Shown here piece after piece: positions 10,407 to 20,738 of a stretch of 64,000 bases of DNA. Made by a program: the position numbers and the translations under genes. The DNA is from Tricholoma matsutake (Eukaryota; Basidiomycota; Agaricomycetes; Agaricales; Tricholomataceae): assembly GCA_026075535.2 (NCBI GenBank), contig AP026541.1, positions 7,378,001-7,442,000 on the forward strand, read 5' to 3'. The notes beneath the pieces were generated by a model. That model did no database searches, was not told where the DNA came from, and was given only the letters and a program-made list of their open reading frames with translations. Numbering within the stretch: the first letter of the stretch is position 1; each line of letters begins with the position of its first letter.

Positions 10407-11055
10407 CCTGGTGAGTCATGCCTGTCATCCTGTCCCTGTTGTTTTGGGTGCCAGGCCTTCGTTGTCGCTGTCCTCGTTGTTGCCATCCTGGGCATCATTT
10501 CCATGCTGCTCCTGGTCATGCCCTTCCTGGGGGCATCGTTTCCATACTGCTCCTGGTCGTGCCCTTCCTGGTCGTCGTTGCCATCCTGGCCATCTCCTGC
10601 TGTTGCATTCTCTGGTGCTGGTGTCCTGTTGTCATTGTGTGGTTGTCTCCGTCCTCGCACCCGTTTGTCATCCTGGCTTCACTGTCACTGTCCTGGCCAT
10701 GTTGCGTTCCCTGGTGCTGGTGTCCTGTCATCATTGCATGGTCATGCTTGTCATCCGTTGTCCTCCCTGTCCCGTCGCTTTCATGGTCGTCCATTGTCCT
10801 CCCGTCCTTGTCTTGCCACCCTGCTGCTCTCGTCATTTTGGGCCTTGCCACCCCGCTGCTCTCATTGTTTGCAGCTCCTCGTCTCTGTCTCTGTGGTCCT
10901 CATTGTCTCTCCCCATTTCCACCCCACAAGCAGCTGCTCATGGCGGTGGAGGGTGCAGTGGCAGTGGTGGGTCGCATCATACAATGAGAAACTATAAAAA
11001 TTCAAAAGAAAACTAATATTAATCAAAAAAGAATGAAACAAACAAGAAAAAAACT
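10407..11055. other. Low-complexity GTCCT/TGGTC-rich stretch in element D
   Basis: A strongly strand-biased T/C/G-rich segment made of imperfect short repeats such as CATCCTGG, CCTGGTCGTG and GGTGCTGGTGTCCTG. Long open frames exist on both strands because of the composition, but they encode only simple Ser/Cys/Pro- or His/Asp/Gly-rich strings without domains. No gene is called. Confidence 0.5.
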
Positions 11056-11345
11056 TACCTGGGGCCCAAATGATGATGTACATCGTTTGGGCCCGTTTCC
11101 TTACAGCCTTCCCTCTCTGCATCATCGTTCTCCATTTCTTCATTTGTTGTTTGTTGTTTGTTATTTGTTGTTTGTCATCTGTTGTCTGTCGCTTGCTTGT
11201 CATTCTTTGTTTGTCGTTTAGTGTCGTCTTGTTGTCATGATATAGTTAGAACCTAAAGAAGGAAAGAAAATATTAGTTAGTTCAATAAAAAAAAAGTAAA
11301 AAACATTACCTGGGCCCCAAAACATCTGTTGTCATTTGGGCCCGA
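11056..11345. repeat. Two GGGCCC-AAA hairpins in element D
   Basis: Perfect inverted repeats GGGCCCAAA/TTTGGGCCC occur at 11062-11094 and, with an extra C, at 11312-11343. Both follow the same leader: an A-tract, then TTACCTGG. In the first one the inner GATG/CATC also pairs. They resemble the 10.15-10.41 kb hairpin modules in plan (A-tract then hairpin) but not in sequence. Confidence 0.6.
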
Positions 11346-11572
11346 GGTGGTTCAAATGCAACCGTTGGCAGCATTAGACGAGGTGGTGGTGGCCATAGGA
11401 GCAGTGGCGACAGGTGTTGACAGAGGGGAGGCAGTGGAAGGGAGGTGGTGTCGTTGTCGAGAGTGGTGATGATGGTGGATGATGAGCTGGCAATGTTGAT
11501 ATGCGGCTGTGTGCTGTGTCATGCACAGCTGCCCCAATGGTACCTAGAGCAGTAAGTGGACATACCTCATAA

Positions 11573-11652
11573 GTCTATGTGGTGTAGTGGTTATATTGGC
11601 TATGCTAAAATGTTGTTGTCTCATGCCTAGGGTTCAATTTCAGCTCATGTCA
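11573..11652 (+). repeat. tRNA-derived, SINE-like module 2
   Basis: The plus strand has box A-like TGGTGTAGTGGTTATATTGG (about 11579-11598) and box B-like GGGTTCAATTTC (about 11630-11641) at tRNA spacing. Stems are degenerate, so no functional tRNA is claimed. Its orientation is opposite to the module at 9962. Confidence 0.5.
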
Positions 11653-11689
11653 TTTATTTTATTACTTAGTAGTAGTAGTAAGGACTCCT

Positions 11690-11798
11690 GGTTCAATCCT
11701 ACTGGATTCCTTGTGAGTCCTTGTGAGTCCTTGTGAGTCCTGATGAGTCCTACAGAGTCCTGGTTACTCTTATAGAGTCCTACAGGATTCCTGGTCAG
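11690..11798. repeat. GAGTCCTTGT minisatellite at the element D / Gypsy A boundary
   Basis: Perfect and near-perfect 10-bp units (GAGTCCTTGT) and related CCTACAGAGTCC units. It belongs to the subterminal repeat region of element D. The last 5 bases (GTCAG, 11794-11798) are the target duplicated by Gypsy A. Confidence 0.65.
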
Positions 11799-12224
11799 TA
11801 TAAGGGCAACCTAAGCCTCTAGCAAAGGGAAATCCGAAGTTAAAATTATACTACATAATACAGGCATTGGGGACACACCTAGCAAAGGGAAATCTGAAGA
11901 GAAAACTCTAAGGATCCCCTTGCTGATGCCCAGTATATGTGAAGACGACAAAAATCAAATATAACCTAGAAATAGAAAAAGGCAGAGATAGGTGGATCAA
12001 GGCCGCTGAATGACATCATACCAAGGGGTATGTGTCGGAAGGGGTACTCCGCCTCTAAATATAAAAGTGTCAACATGTACAAACATGATAGCAAGGGAAA
12101 ATTAGTAATAAAATCTGGAAAAATCATAGAAAATGAAGAATAGAAGGAAATGAGGTGGGGAAAAATATAGGACGAACATAAAAAATAGGAAAAACACACA
12201 GGGCACCCCCCTAGTCCCCTTACA
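11799..12224 (-). repeat. Gypsy A 3' LTR
   Basis: 426 bp. Minus-strand start TGTAAGGGGACTAGG at 12224, end at 11799. Aligns end to end with 17419-17844. Confidence 0.93.
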
Positions 12225-12237
12225 TCACCCCCTCTCT
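12225..12237 (-). promoter_or_regulatory. Gypsy A polypurine tract
   Basis: The minus strand reads AGAGAGGGGGTGA immediately before the 3' LTR, directly after the pol stop. This is the position and composition of a plus-strand primer. Confidence 0.75.
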
Positions 12238-14116
12238 AAGATGCATTGCCCCGATGCATTCGAAATCGCATACGACCAAAGTCCATGACTTGAATGCGAC
12301 GCGGTGCAGCAGTGTGCCGTCGGTGGAATTCCTTGATTAACCGAGGGGCATTTACGTCAGACTCTTCGACCCATGAGTTCTCCTCATACCCATAACCCTT
12401 CCAATGTACCAAATACTGGAGTTTTCCTCGACGCAAATGGCTGTCCAAGATTGACTCGACTTCGTATTGGGGTTCTCCCTCCATCACTGTAGGTGGTGGT
12501 GGTGGGTGTGAATGGCATCCCGGGAACGGATCTGGGGGAGCTGGAAGCAATTTGACGACATGGAAGACGGGATGGAGTCTGGACATGGAGGCTGGGAGGC
12601 GTAGACGATAGGCATGCATTCCAACGCACTTGACAATGGGGAAAGGTCCCAAGAAGCGATGAGCGAGTTTCTTGGATGGATGTGTAGTGGAGATGTCACT
12701 GGAGTCAAGATAAACTCGATCACCAACCTTGTACTGAGGGGTTGGGGAGTGGCGTTGGTTGTAAAATCGCGCCATGTCATCCTTCGCCTTTGCTAAGGCT
12801 GCCCTTGCCTCCTCCAAGCTATCCCTCATGTGTTCTGTGAACTCATTCACTGTCTTGATGTGTGAGGGAGTTTGGCGAGGTTCAAATCCCATGCGTGGAT
12901 GTCATCCAGTGTCTAAGAGGAAGGGGGTCTGTTGAGTGGAAGCATGGACATGGTTGTTGTATCCGAATTCGGCCAAAGGAAGGAGATCATCCCAATCGTC
13001 CTGGCGTTCATTGACAAAGAGGCGGATGTACTGCTCCAGTTCCTGGTTGACTCGCTCCGTCTGGCCATCAGTTTGTGGGTGATAAGCGGTTGAAGCGAGG
13101 AGTTTGATCCCCAGGAGTCGGTACAGCTCACGAGTGAACTCTGCCATGAACTGAGGGCCACGATCTGAGAGGAAGGCACCAGGAAGTCCATGTAATTTCC
13201 ACACGTGGTGGAGGTAGAGTCGAGCGGCACCTAGGGCACTGACAGTGGTATGAGTGGGAATGAAGTGAGCGCATTTTCCCACTGAGTCAACTGTGCACAT
13301 CACCACATCAAACCCATTTGACTCTGGCAATTCCACCACAAAGTCGACACTGACAACATCCCAATGACTCTCTGGAACAGGAAGAGGGTGTAGCTCACCA
13401 ATAGGCTTGCGACGAGGAACCTTGGTGCATAAGCAAAGGTCACAAGTGTGACAATACTGACCAATGAGCCATGACATTTGTGGCCACCAATAGTTCCGTG
13501 AGGTGAGCTCCAAGGTCTTCCAGCGTCCGGGGTGGCCAGCAATCTGTGAGTCATGGTGTTGGGATATGATGTGCCGGCGAAGGTCTGGGTCATTGGGAAC
13601 ATAGATGTGATCCCTGAAATACAACAAGTCCTCCTTTTCAGCCCACTCTGCTGCACGTAAGGAAAGGGTCGATCCCTTCCTCAGTTCTTTAACAGCTCGG
13701 GCGACAACATCCTCATGTAAACCGCTATGGTTTGCGCGACGAATGTCACGTAGGATGTTCTGCTCCTTGCCCTGGGGTGCGATGCCTTCCAGTGCCCGAA
13801 TGGTGAATAGGTCTGGCTGCAACAGCACAATGTTTTGGTTGTCACCACTGCCATCCCCATGGTCTGCACGTCGGGATAGGGCATCGGTCTTCCCCATGCT
13901 GCGACCCGGACGGTGGTGCAAGGAGAAGTCGAATCTAGATAGATACAGGGACCAACGAGCTTGACGACGGTTCAATTTCTTGGCCATCATGAAGTACTCG
14001 AGATTCTTGTGATCTGTCCAAATTTCCACCTTGTGTTGGGCACCCTCGAGGAAGTGTCGCCACTCCTCAAGCGCACGCATTATCGCCAACATCTCCTTGT
14101 CATGGATCTCATAGTT
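12236..14116 (-). pseudogene. Gypsy A RNase H, integrase and chromodomain
   Basis: The minus-strand frame from 14116 encodes the RNase H part (MLAIMRALEEWRHF, WTDHKNLEYF, GKTDALSRR), the integrase zinc-binding region (H...H with CHTCDLCLC near 13440), and the D,D,E core: SVDFVVELPESNGFD, FLSDRGPQF, and HPQTDGQTERVNQE with the catalytic Glu. After a TGA at 12904-12902 (DTG*HPRMG) the same frame continues to a C-terminal chromodomain (ESILDSHLRRGKLQYLVHW, about 12460-12400). A second TGA at 14117-14119 separates it from RT. Each stop would read CGA with one C-to-T change reversed. The catalytic residues are intact. Confidence 0.92.
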
Positions 14117-15034
14117 TCACTCTACAGCACTGAGGCTTTTGGAGTAGAATGCAACAGGATGCCACTTCTGGTCCTCCGGAGACTGCTGAGACAACACGGC
14201 GCCCATCGCAAAGTCAGAACTGTCGGCTTCTACACGAAAAGGACGCGAATCGTCAGCAAAGGTAAGGATCAGAGCGGAAGTGACCATCTCCTTAAGCTTT
14301 TCAAACGCCTCCTGTTGTGCATTATCCCACCTCCATGCCTCCTTTCCTGTCAAGTCGAACAGTGGTCGTGCATGATGTGAGAAATCCTTGATAAAACGCC
14401 AATAGAAATTGATGAAGCCCAGGAAAGACTGCACCTCCTTCTTGTTCATGGGCATCGGCCAAGCTGTGACCCCGTTTACCTTGATAGGATCCATCTCCAC
14501 TTGACCCTCCGAGATAATCAGGCCAAGGTAATCGATCTTGGTCCTTTCGAACTCGCATTTGTCCTGACGAAGGTAGAGTTTGTACTGTCGAAGTCGCTCT
14601 AGGACGAGGCGCGTGATGCGACGGTGCTCTTCAACCGTGCGAGTGAAGATGAGGATGTCATCGAGATAGATGCAGACAATGCCTTCAAGGATGAGGTTGA
14701 GGAAGATGTCGTTCATCATGGTCTGAAAGGTGGCAGGGCTATTAGTAAGGCCAAAGAACATGACAAGCGGTTCAAAAAGACCACGGTTGGTACGAAAGGC
14801 TGCCTTCCACTCATCTCCCTCCTTTATCCTCACATTATTATAGCCCCAACGGACATCGAGCTTGGTGAAGTATCGGGCTCCACGGAGCTGGTTTACGAGT
14901 TCAGAAATGAGGGGTAGTGGGTAGCGATTTTTGACCGTGATGTTGTTGAGCCTTCTGTAGTCTTGAACCGGTCGAAGTGAGCCATCCTTCTTCTTGACAA
15001 AGAAAAAGGGAGAGGCCATGGGTGACTTTGATGG
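14117..15034 (-). pseudogene. Gypsy A reverse transcriptase
   Basis: The minus-strand frame has the chromovirus RT blocks in order: ASPFFFVKKKDGSLRPVQDY, NNITVKNRYPLPLISEL, FTKLDVRWGYNNVRI, FFGLTNSPATFQTMMN, the catalytic IYLDDILIF, EVQSFLGFINFYWRF, and the start of RNase H (VEADSSDFAMGAVLSQ). The YLDD box is intact. A TGA just upstream (near 15036) and one at 14117-14119 bracket it. Frame continuity on both sides shows a single pol frame interrupted by point mutations only. Confidence 0.92.
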
Positions 15035-16147
15035 TCAAATACGTCCAGAGGCCAGGTGCTCGTCGATGAACTGGTCAAGCTGCCATTGTTCTTCCGGAGA
15101 GAGAGGATAGACCTTGCAGGATGAAGGGGTTGCGCCGGCGGTGAGTTCGATCGCGTGATCCCATGGCTTGCACGCAGGAAGAGAGTCGAATGACTCCTTG
15201 GAGAACACGTCTTCAAACTCATGGAGATGAGGGAGTAAGGAGTTAGTAGAGGATTTAGCAGCGTTGTTTTTGTGGAAGGCCTCGGCGAGGCGTTGGGATA
15301 TGTTCAATGTGGCACACACCTCATGCGATGAGCAAATCACAGTGTAGAAGATCTGATCACCCTCCTCCACTTCCTCTGGGTCCTCATCATCATCATCCGA
15401 GTCTGGCATTAGATCAGGAACCCCTTCCAATTCCACTTCAGGTATAGGCAGGGGTCCAGCACGACACTTCTGAGTACATTGTATCACCGCCTTCTGTCCA
15501 CGACGTTCTTGCCTGGCTTCTGTGAAACACGTCTGACAGCGGGATGGACATCGGCTCATGGTAACCTCCCCAGTACGCCAGTCAACCTCTGGGTTATGGT
15601 CTCGAAGCCATGGATATCCCAAAATCACCTTTTGCTTTCCTAATTGAGTGACAGCAAAAAGGGCATGCTCACTATGATCTTTGTAACGGAGAACCAGGTC
15701 TGCAACCTCTCGGATGGCACCAGCTTCATTTGGGGATCCATCCACGTTATATACAGGTATCGGACGTGAGAGTGAGCGAGTATTTAGGCGATGTTGTTGT
15801 ACCAGATGGGAATCGATGAAGAGACCAGTTGCACCAGAGTCCAGGAGCGCAGAGACACCGAGTATCTGTCCAGTGTCGGTCGTCTGCAGTTCGATGGCTA
15901 GGTTTAAGGAATGTGCAGAGGGAGTGGATGCCACAATATACTTGCATGGTAGTTTACGCTCCCATGATTTAATTTTGGGACGTGGAGTAGAAGGAGAGAT
16001 GGGGAGAGCAGGTACATCTTTAGCCGACTTCGCAGGGTCAGAGAGGGGAGCAGTCACAGAAATGGATTCATTCTCTGGGGATTCAACTGACAAGACTTCA
16101 AAGCGGTTATGGACAGGCAGTGAGGGCGTACAATTCACTCGCTGCAA
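15035..16147 (-). pseudogene. Gypsy A protease and N-terminal part of pol
   Basis: A 370-codon minus-strand frame. The aspartic protease active site is ALLDSGATGLFIDSHLV (about 15870-15820), followed by the flap/strand motif VILGYPWLRDHNPEVDW. The connection to RT (KPWDHAIELTAG, YPLSPEEQ, LASGRI) comes next. It is one base upstream (-1) of the gag frame and overlaps gag's end at 16147-16135, which suggests translation by -1 frameshifting. It ends at a TGA that interrupts the RT start (LASGRI*PSKSP). Confidence 0.88.
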
Positions 16148-17381
16148 ATAGGAAAATCCTGCTCCTCTACAACTTCCAACTTAATCTCCTCTGCAACTTG
16201 ATCCTTCGCTTCCTCAACATCTACAAGCGCCAACAAATCTTGCAGGAGTTCGTCTCGTCCCTTGGGGGTGAGCATGCGGATATCCTGATGATGGGGACAC
16301 GCTCCAGCCCTGTGTCCAGGTTCCCCACAATGGTAGCAGAGATCCAACTTACGTGCATGGCTGCGGGCTGCATCAACATCCATTGGTACTGGGACATTGA
16401 CGGCTGGTGTGGGAGTTTGACGAACAGGAATGGGGTTAGGGTGGGGGAGGCTTCAATTGAAGGTGTAGGGCATATGAGTGGTAGTTGGAGCATGGAATGC
16501 AGCATTAAACACCGCATTTGTGAGTCGGTTCTCGTCACAGAGTGAAGCAGCTTCATACCAAGCAAGGATATCATCGTCCGCTGGGTGCCCTTCCAACATC
16601 TGTGCAATCTGGTCCTGAATTTCTTGGTTGAGCCCCCGTCGGAACTTCACCACCACTGGTAACCCACTCCCATATCCTGCCATGTCCACCAAATCCTTGA
16701 ACTCATCGATATAGTCGTCCACGGATCGACGTCCCTGGTGGTAAGCGGATGACTCAAGTCGTGTCACTGCTTGGTGGCATTCATTGAGGGGGCAGAAGTG
16801 GTGTACAAACTCAGCTCGAAAGTCACCCCAAGTGGAGAAAGGTAGAGAACCGAGTTCTTTAGTTTGATGTAGGATACGGTCCACATAGAGATAGGCGCGT
16901 TCAGATTTCATGTATGTGAAGGCCCAATAAATTTTTGCAGCCTCATCGACGAATTGATGCAACTGGAGACTAATGTATAACTCACAGGAATTAAGGAATG
17001 CATGTCCCTGCGCACGTGCACCATTAAATTCGGCGGGGGGGACGGTTTGATCTGGGCACGTTCCTTAGTGGACGTGTTTGGCAAAACGTCGTTGTTGGGT
17101 GCGCTTGGAGTCGTGAAGGGGGAACTATTGGTCGTAGGGTTAGCCTGGAGGGTCCTAACAAAGTTTTCAATCATAGATTTAAGCAAGTCGATTTGCGCGT
17201 GCATTCCGGAAACGTCGCTTTCAAGCACGTCGAAGCGTTCTGATGCGTCCATGTCGCTAGGGAGCACGTTTGGCGAAAATGGTGGCGTAATAAAGGCGAG
17301 ATTATCTGGAACGGTGTGTAGGGACTCTGTGGAGCTTTGGGAAGCATCGTCCAGTCCGTACCTGCCTATCTTGGGCAGCAC
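16135..17381 (-). pseudogene. Gypsy A gag with CCHC zinc knuckle
   Basis: Minus-strand gag. The likely start is MDASERF at 17252 (open upstream to 17381). A coiled-coil-like stretch (LESDVSGMHAQIDLLKSMIE) is followed by the retrotransposon gag core (YWAFTYMKSERAYLYVDRIL, HQGRRSVDDYIDEFKDLVD) and one CCHC knuckle, CYHCGEPGHRAGAC, near 16325. A run of G/C near 17035 shifts the frame, and a TGA at 16455-16453 interrupts it. Gypsy B has a homologous gag at 20.9-22.0 kb on the plus strand, useful for alignment. Gag packages the RNA in virus-like particles. Confidence 0.85.
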
Positions 17382-17418
17382 GTTCGCGATTTTCGGGCCT
17401 TAGGGGAGAGTTTTCTAC

Positions 17419-17844
17419 TATAAGGGCAACCTAAGCCTCTAGCAAAGGGAAATCTAAAGTTAAAATTATACTACATAATACAGGCATTGGGGACACACCT
17501 AGCAAAGGGAAATCTGAAGAGAAAACTCTAAGGATCCCCTTGCTGATGCCCAGTATATGTGAAGACGACAAAAATCAAATATAACCTAAAAATAGAAAAA
17601 GGTGGAGATAGGCGGATCAAGGCCGCCGAATGACATCATACCAAGGGGTATGTGTCGGAAGGGGTACTCCGCCTCTAAATATAAAAGTGTCAACATGTAC
17701 AAACATGATAGCAAGGGAAAATTAGTAATAAAATCTGGAAAAATCATAGAAAATGAAGAATAGAAGGAAATGAGGTGGGGAAAAATATAGGACAAACATA
17801 AAAAATAGGAAAAACACACAGGGAACCCCTCTAGTCCCCTTACA
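17419..17844 (-). repeat. Gypsy A 5' LTR
   Basis: 426 bp partner of 11799-12224; should carry the promoter. Gag begins about 170 bases downstream on the minus strand. The primer binding site should be at 17418 downward (GTAGAAAACTCTCC on the minus strand), but no tRNA match was assigned. Confidence 0.93.
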
Positions 17845-18197
17845 GTCAGTCCCCCCAGATTCCTGAGAGTCCAAGTCCTGGGGAATTCCTGGAATAGTAC
17901 CAGGAAGAGCCTGATTTACCAGGAATATACCAGGACTGAACCAGGAATCCCACTGGAGGAAAAACAGCCAGGAATGCAACATTTGGTGAACAATAGCTGT
18001 GGCAGGGATAACCAGGAATATGTGGGGCAGTGTAAAGAGCTCGCAGCCACATGTGTCAACATTTTGATGCATGCATTGACTGTGCCAACCACATCAATCG
18101 GTTTCATGAAGTCAAAGGTGATCATCTTCAGCCGTTTGGCAAGCACATATTTCAGTTCCGCAAGGAGCAGCTTGCAGTCAGCACAGATCTGCTTCAG

Positions 18198-18776
18198 TCA
18201 GTCTTTCAGATGAGGTTTCTTCTGTTTCAGTGGGATACTAGGCGCAGGGTTCAACAGATCATAATCATTTTTCTTCTCTATACAGGTACGTGCTGCATGG
18301 TCCATAACGATATTGTTATGCGTAAGGAATGGCAGTCCGAGAATGATAGAAGTACATAATTCATGTGACATGAGAGCTTGTACAGTTTTAGCAGTCCATA
18401 GCCCATCTAGCAAAAAAACAGATAATTTGACCCACTCAGTAAGGGTCATCTTTGAACGTTCTTTTGAGTTTGGCAGGGTGACATCAACAGTTTTAGGAAC
18501 AGGCAGCAGGCAGCAGTGGAGGCCCAAGCATTTCACGAGGTCTGCATGGATGAGAACTATGTGAGCACCACAGTCAAGCAACATAGAAAGTGTCAAGGGG
18601 ACAGCAATGGAAGGCCCAGTTACGGCACCTTGCCACCAGAGGTGACGGCCACGGAAAGGGGCACTCACCTCCTCATCATCATCATCATCATCACTGTCAG
18701 AGCCATTTCCCAGTGCCGACAAGGCAGAGGGGAAGGTAGCAGCAGCATAATCTGCCCAGGATCCAATAGTGGCCAC
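18198..18776 (-). pseudogene. Gypsy C aspartic protease region
   Basis: The 192-codon minus-strand frame contains an acidic run (DSDDDDDDEE), then LSMLLDCGAHIVLIHADLV. This is the retropepsin active-site block with the usual DSG replaced by DCG, followed by ILGLPFLTHNNIVMDH, the second conserved strand. The sequence downstream (18036-18197) still reads as the protease-RT linker before element D interrupts it. The Ser-to-Cys change next to the catalytic Asp may impair the protease. Confidence 0.75.
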
Positions 18777-19231
18777 AGGTCGAGGTCCCGATTTGGCTTT
18801 AGGGGCGGCAGCTGCACAACAGGCATAGATGGAATGTTCACAATGGCAGAGGTGATCGGGGCAAGGGGTGGAGCAGTGAGGTGGTTGATAAGCCTGACAT
18901 AAGTCGAGGCATCAGGGAAACCATAGGGACAGGAGGTGGAGAAGTGATGCACATTCAGATGACAACACTTATGGCAGCCATTATTAGCATCCAACAACTC
19001 CCGCTCCTTTGCGGTGAGCGCAGCCAAGCGGTGGACAGTGGCATGTACAGCATTTACAGTGTCAGTGGAAGGAGCATTGGTGTGACTTGATGATGCATTG
19101 GTGGTGGGGTGGAGCCATCAACGCTTGGAGGAGTCCTCACGCCTATTAAAGACCTGCTTGGCCTCCTCACGGGCATGATTCAGGTCTGCACGTCAATTCT
19201 CATCGATGCGCTTCACTTCCAGCATCCACGG
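18665..19231 (-). pseudogene. Gypsy C gag C-terminus with zinc-knuckle-like motif
   Basis: The minus strand encodes ELLDANNGCHKCCHLNVHHF and a later Cys (TSCPYGF). This resembles a gag CCHC knuckle in this Gypsy lineage (C-x2-C, His, Cys). It is in a different frame from the gag body at 19232-20098 and from the protease, so at least two frameshifts separate them. The segment 19030-19231 reads as the gag linker in broken frames. Confidence 0.6.
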
Positions 19232-20098
19232 TCACAGCTTCAGGGTAGGGTCAACATTTCCAGCAGTACAATGGCAGGTCAACTCCACATCCAAACCCAA
19301 CTCAAGTTTGTCATGCAATGCATCATCCAAAAAAAAGGAGGGAGTGTTTGCAATAATGGCATTGAGGGATTGGACACTTGAGAACCAGTCCCAGAATGCT
19401 TCATTGGGTTTCATAGCAGTGGAAAGGATGCAGCAACGGATTACAGGCACCCAGTCTGGGTCCAAGTAGTTACTGCATAATTCAGTCATGAAGGCAGAGA
19501 AGGATAGTGGTAGGATCCTAGTACGATCACCGCCAATCCATGTGCAAATGTGAGTGTCACAGAATGCACCTAAGATCTTGCAGACCTGATCCTCTTCTTT
19601 CACATCCTTCTCACCGAAGAAATTCATGCAACACAGCTTGAAATCCCACATCACCTGGGCATCAATATCACCAGCAGTGAGCACCAGGGACTTTGACTGG
19701 TGAAGATGTTCAACAGTGGCCACCTGATTTGGCACAAAAGACATTGGTAAATGTGAGCAAACAGGTGCAAAATCAAAATCCGAAGAAGAGTTAGAGTTGG
19801 ATGAAGGGGAGGCGGCTGGCAGGGATTGTGTATGTGCAGGAATGTGGGAGGTCAGAGCAACAGGAGTGTGTGTATGTGCATCCAGTGGGGTCTGTGTATG
19901 CATGTCAGACAAATCCAAAGCAGCCAGTGTCAAAGGGGAACCTGGAACAGGTGAAAGAGATGGAGCAGATGTAGTCCCAAGTGATAGACCAGTGGTCAGA
20001 TGTGCAGCGGGGGTGTTCGGGGCAGACGATACACCGTGCACCAGGCATGATGAGGCATGCATAGGAACAGACAATAGTTTGTGAGACAGTTTGAACAA
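19232..20098 (-). pseudogene. Gypsy C gag body
   Basis: A 288-codon minus-strand frame. It has a Ser/Thr/Pro- and His-rich N-terminal half, then a helical gag-like core with MWDFKLCCMNFFGEKDV, AFMTELCSNYLDPDW and NEAFWDWFSSVQSLNAI. That pattern (short amphipathic helices with W/F/L spacing) suits the retrotransposon gag family. The frame ends at a stop before the zinc-knuckle segment. Position next to the 5' LTR supports the call. The start codon is uncertain. Confidence 0.65.
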
Positions 20099-20214
20099 GA
20101 ATTTTCTTGTGTACAGACATAATGATGGTCTTCACAAAAAAAAAAAAACCTGCAAACAGCTAGAGTAACGACAGTTGGCAGGGTCTTTTCTTTGGTTGGT
20201 ACTTTCAAAAAAAA

Positions 20215-20427
20215 TGGAAGCTCACCTCAGCTAGAGCTAAGCTACACTCAGAGAGTCAGACAGAAAGTAAGACCAGAGTATATAGGGAAGCAGTAGCAGA
20301 GAATATACAGGAGTCAATGGAACGAGAGAGGAAGTGGAAAAAGAATTGAGGTCCATTAGTACGTGTATATGAGGGAAAGCCCTCGGTGTCAATAGCCATC
20401 CACAGATGAGTAAGCATCAGGATTACA
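20215..20427 (-). repeat. Gypsy C 5' LTR
   Basis: 213 bp partner of 6370-6590, lacking about 8 bp. Followed on the right by the CTTGA duplication and by resumed Gypsy B LTR sequence. Confidence 0.9.
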
Positions 20428-20710
20428 CTTGACAGTTTTATATTTAGAGGCAGAGTACCCTTTCCAACATCTACCCCTTGGTATGATGTCATTTGGCAGC
20501 CTTGATCTGCCTATCTCTGCCTTTTCTATTTTTAGACTATCATTTGATTTGTGCAATCTTCACATATACTGGGCATTGGCAAAGGGGTCCTTAGAGTTTT
20601 CTCTTTGGATTTCCCTTTGCTAGGTGCACCTCCACTCCCTGTAATAATTTTAACTTCAGATTTCCCTTTGCTAGTCCACTAATTAAGTGGCCTCTAAGGT
20701 TGCCCTTATA
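20428..20710 (+). repeat. Gypsy B 5' LTR, second part
   Basis: The 3' half of the B LTR resumes after Gypsy C, matching 22250-22544 of the solo LTR. It ends CCCTTATA at 20710, followed by the same GTAGAAAACTCT leader as Gypsy A, which should contain the primer binding site. Confidence 0.85.
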
Positions 20711-20738
20711 GTAGAAAACTCTCTCCTAAGGCTCAGAA

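Larger units (their letters stand above)
11799..17844 (-). mobile_element. Gypsy A, complete young LTR retrotransposon
   Basis: Two 426-bp LTRs (11799-12224 and 17419-17844, TGTAAGG...CTTATA on the minus strand) are flanked by the exact 5-bp duplication GTCAG (11794-11798, 17845-17849). By eye the LTRs differ at about ten positions (about 2 percent), nearly all transitions, so insertion was recent relative to its neighbours. The interior holds gag, protease, RT, RNase H, integrase and chromodomain on the minus strand. Breaks are few: one frameshift and one TGA in gag, three TGA in pol. It is nested in element D. The same family as Gypsy B. Confidence 0.93.
9781..18036. mobile_element. Element D, TIR element nested in Gypsy C and hosting Gypsy A
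   Basis: A 25-bp inverted repeat brackets this segment: TTTACACTGCCCCACATAGT (then CCTGG) at 9781-9805, and its reverse complement with one mismatch at 18012-18036. Subtracting Gypsy A with its duplicated 5 bp leaves about 2.2 kb. Both ends carry scattered CCAGGAAT/CCAGGACT motifs on alternating strands (9806-9860, 17850-18010), like the subterminal repeats of DNA transposons. The sequence outside is Gypsy C on both sides. No transposase is seen, so it is non-autonomous. A target duplication could not be fixed. A caveat is that the repeat is also readable as protein-like sequence (YVGQCK) on one side. Confidence 0.55.
6370..20427 (-). mobile_element. Gypsy C, LTR retrotransposon with nested insertions
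   Basis: LTRs 6370-6590 and 20215-20427 (TGTAATCC...GCTTCCA on the minus strand) are flanked by the 5-bp duplication CTTGA at 6365-6369 and 20428-20432, which fixes both ends. It inserted in the 5' LTR of Gypsy B. On the minus strand the order is gag, zinc knuckle, protease, RT, RNase H, integrase, chromodomain. The interior is interrupted between protease and RT by element D, which itself contains Gypsy A. The ORFs are frameshifted and carry stops, so the copy is inactive. Confidence 0.88.

Noticed and set aside
10371..11016. Three overlapping plus-strand frames of about 190-208 codons and minus-strand frames
   Set aside because: Low-complexity GTCCT-rich DNA in element D. The translations are Cys/Ser/Pro-rich strings in all frames at once.
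9962..11652. Functional tRNA genes
   Set aside because: Box A and box B are present, but acceptor and anticodon stems do not pair properly.
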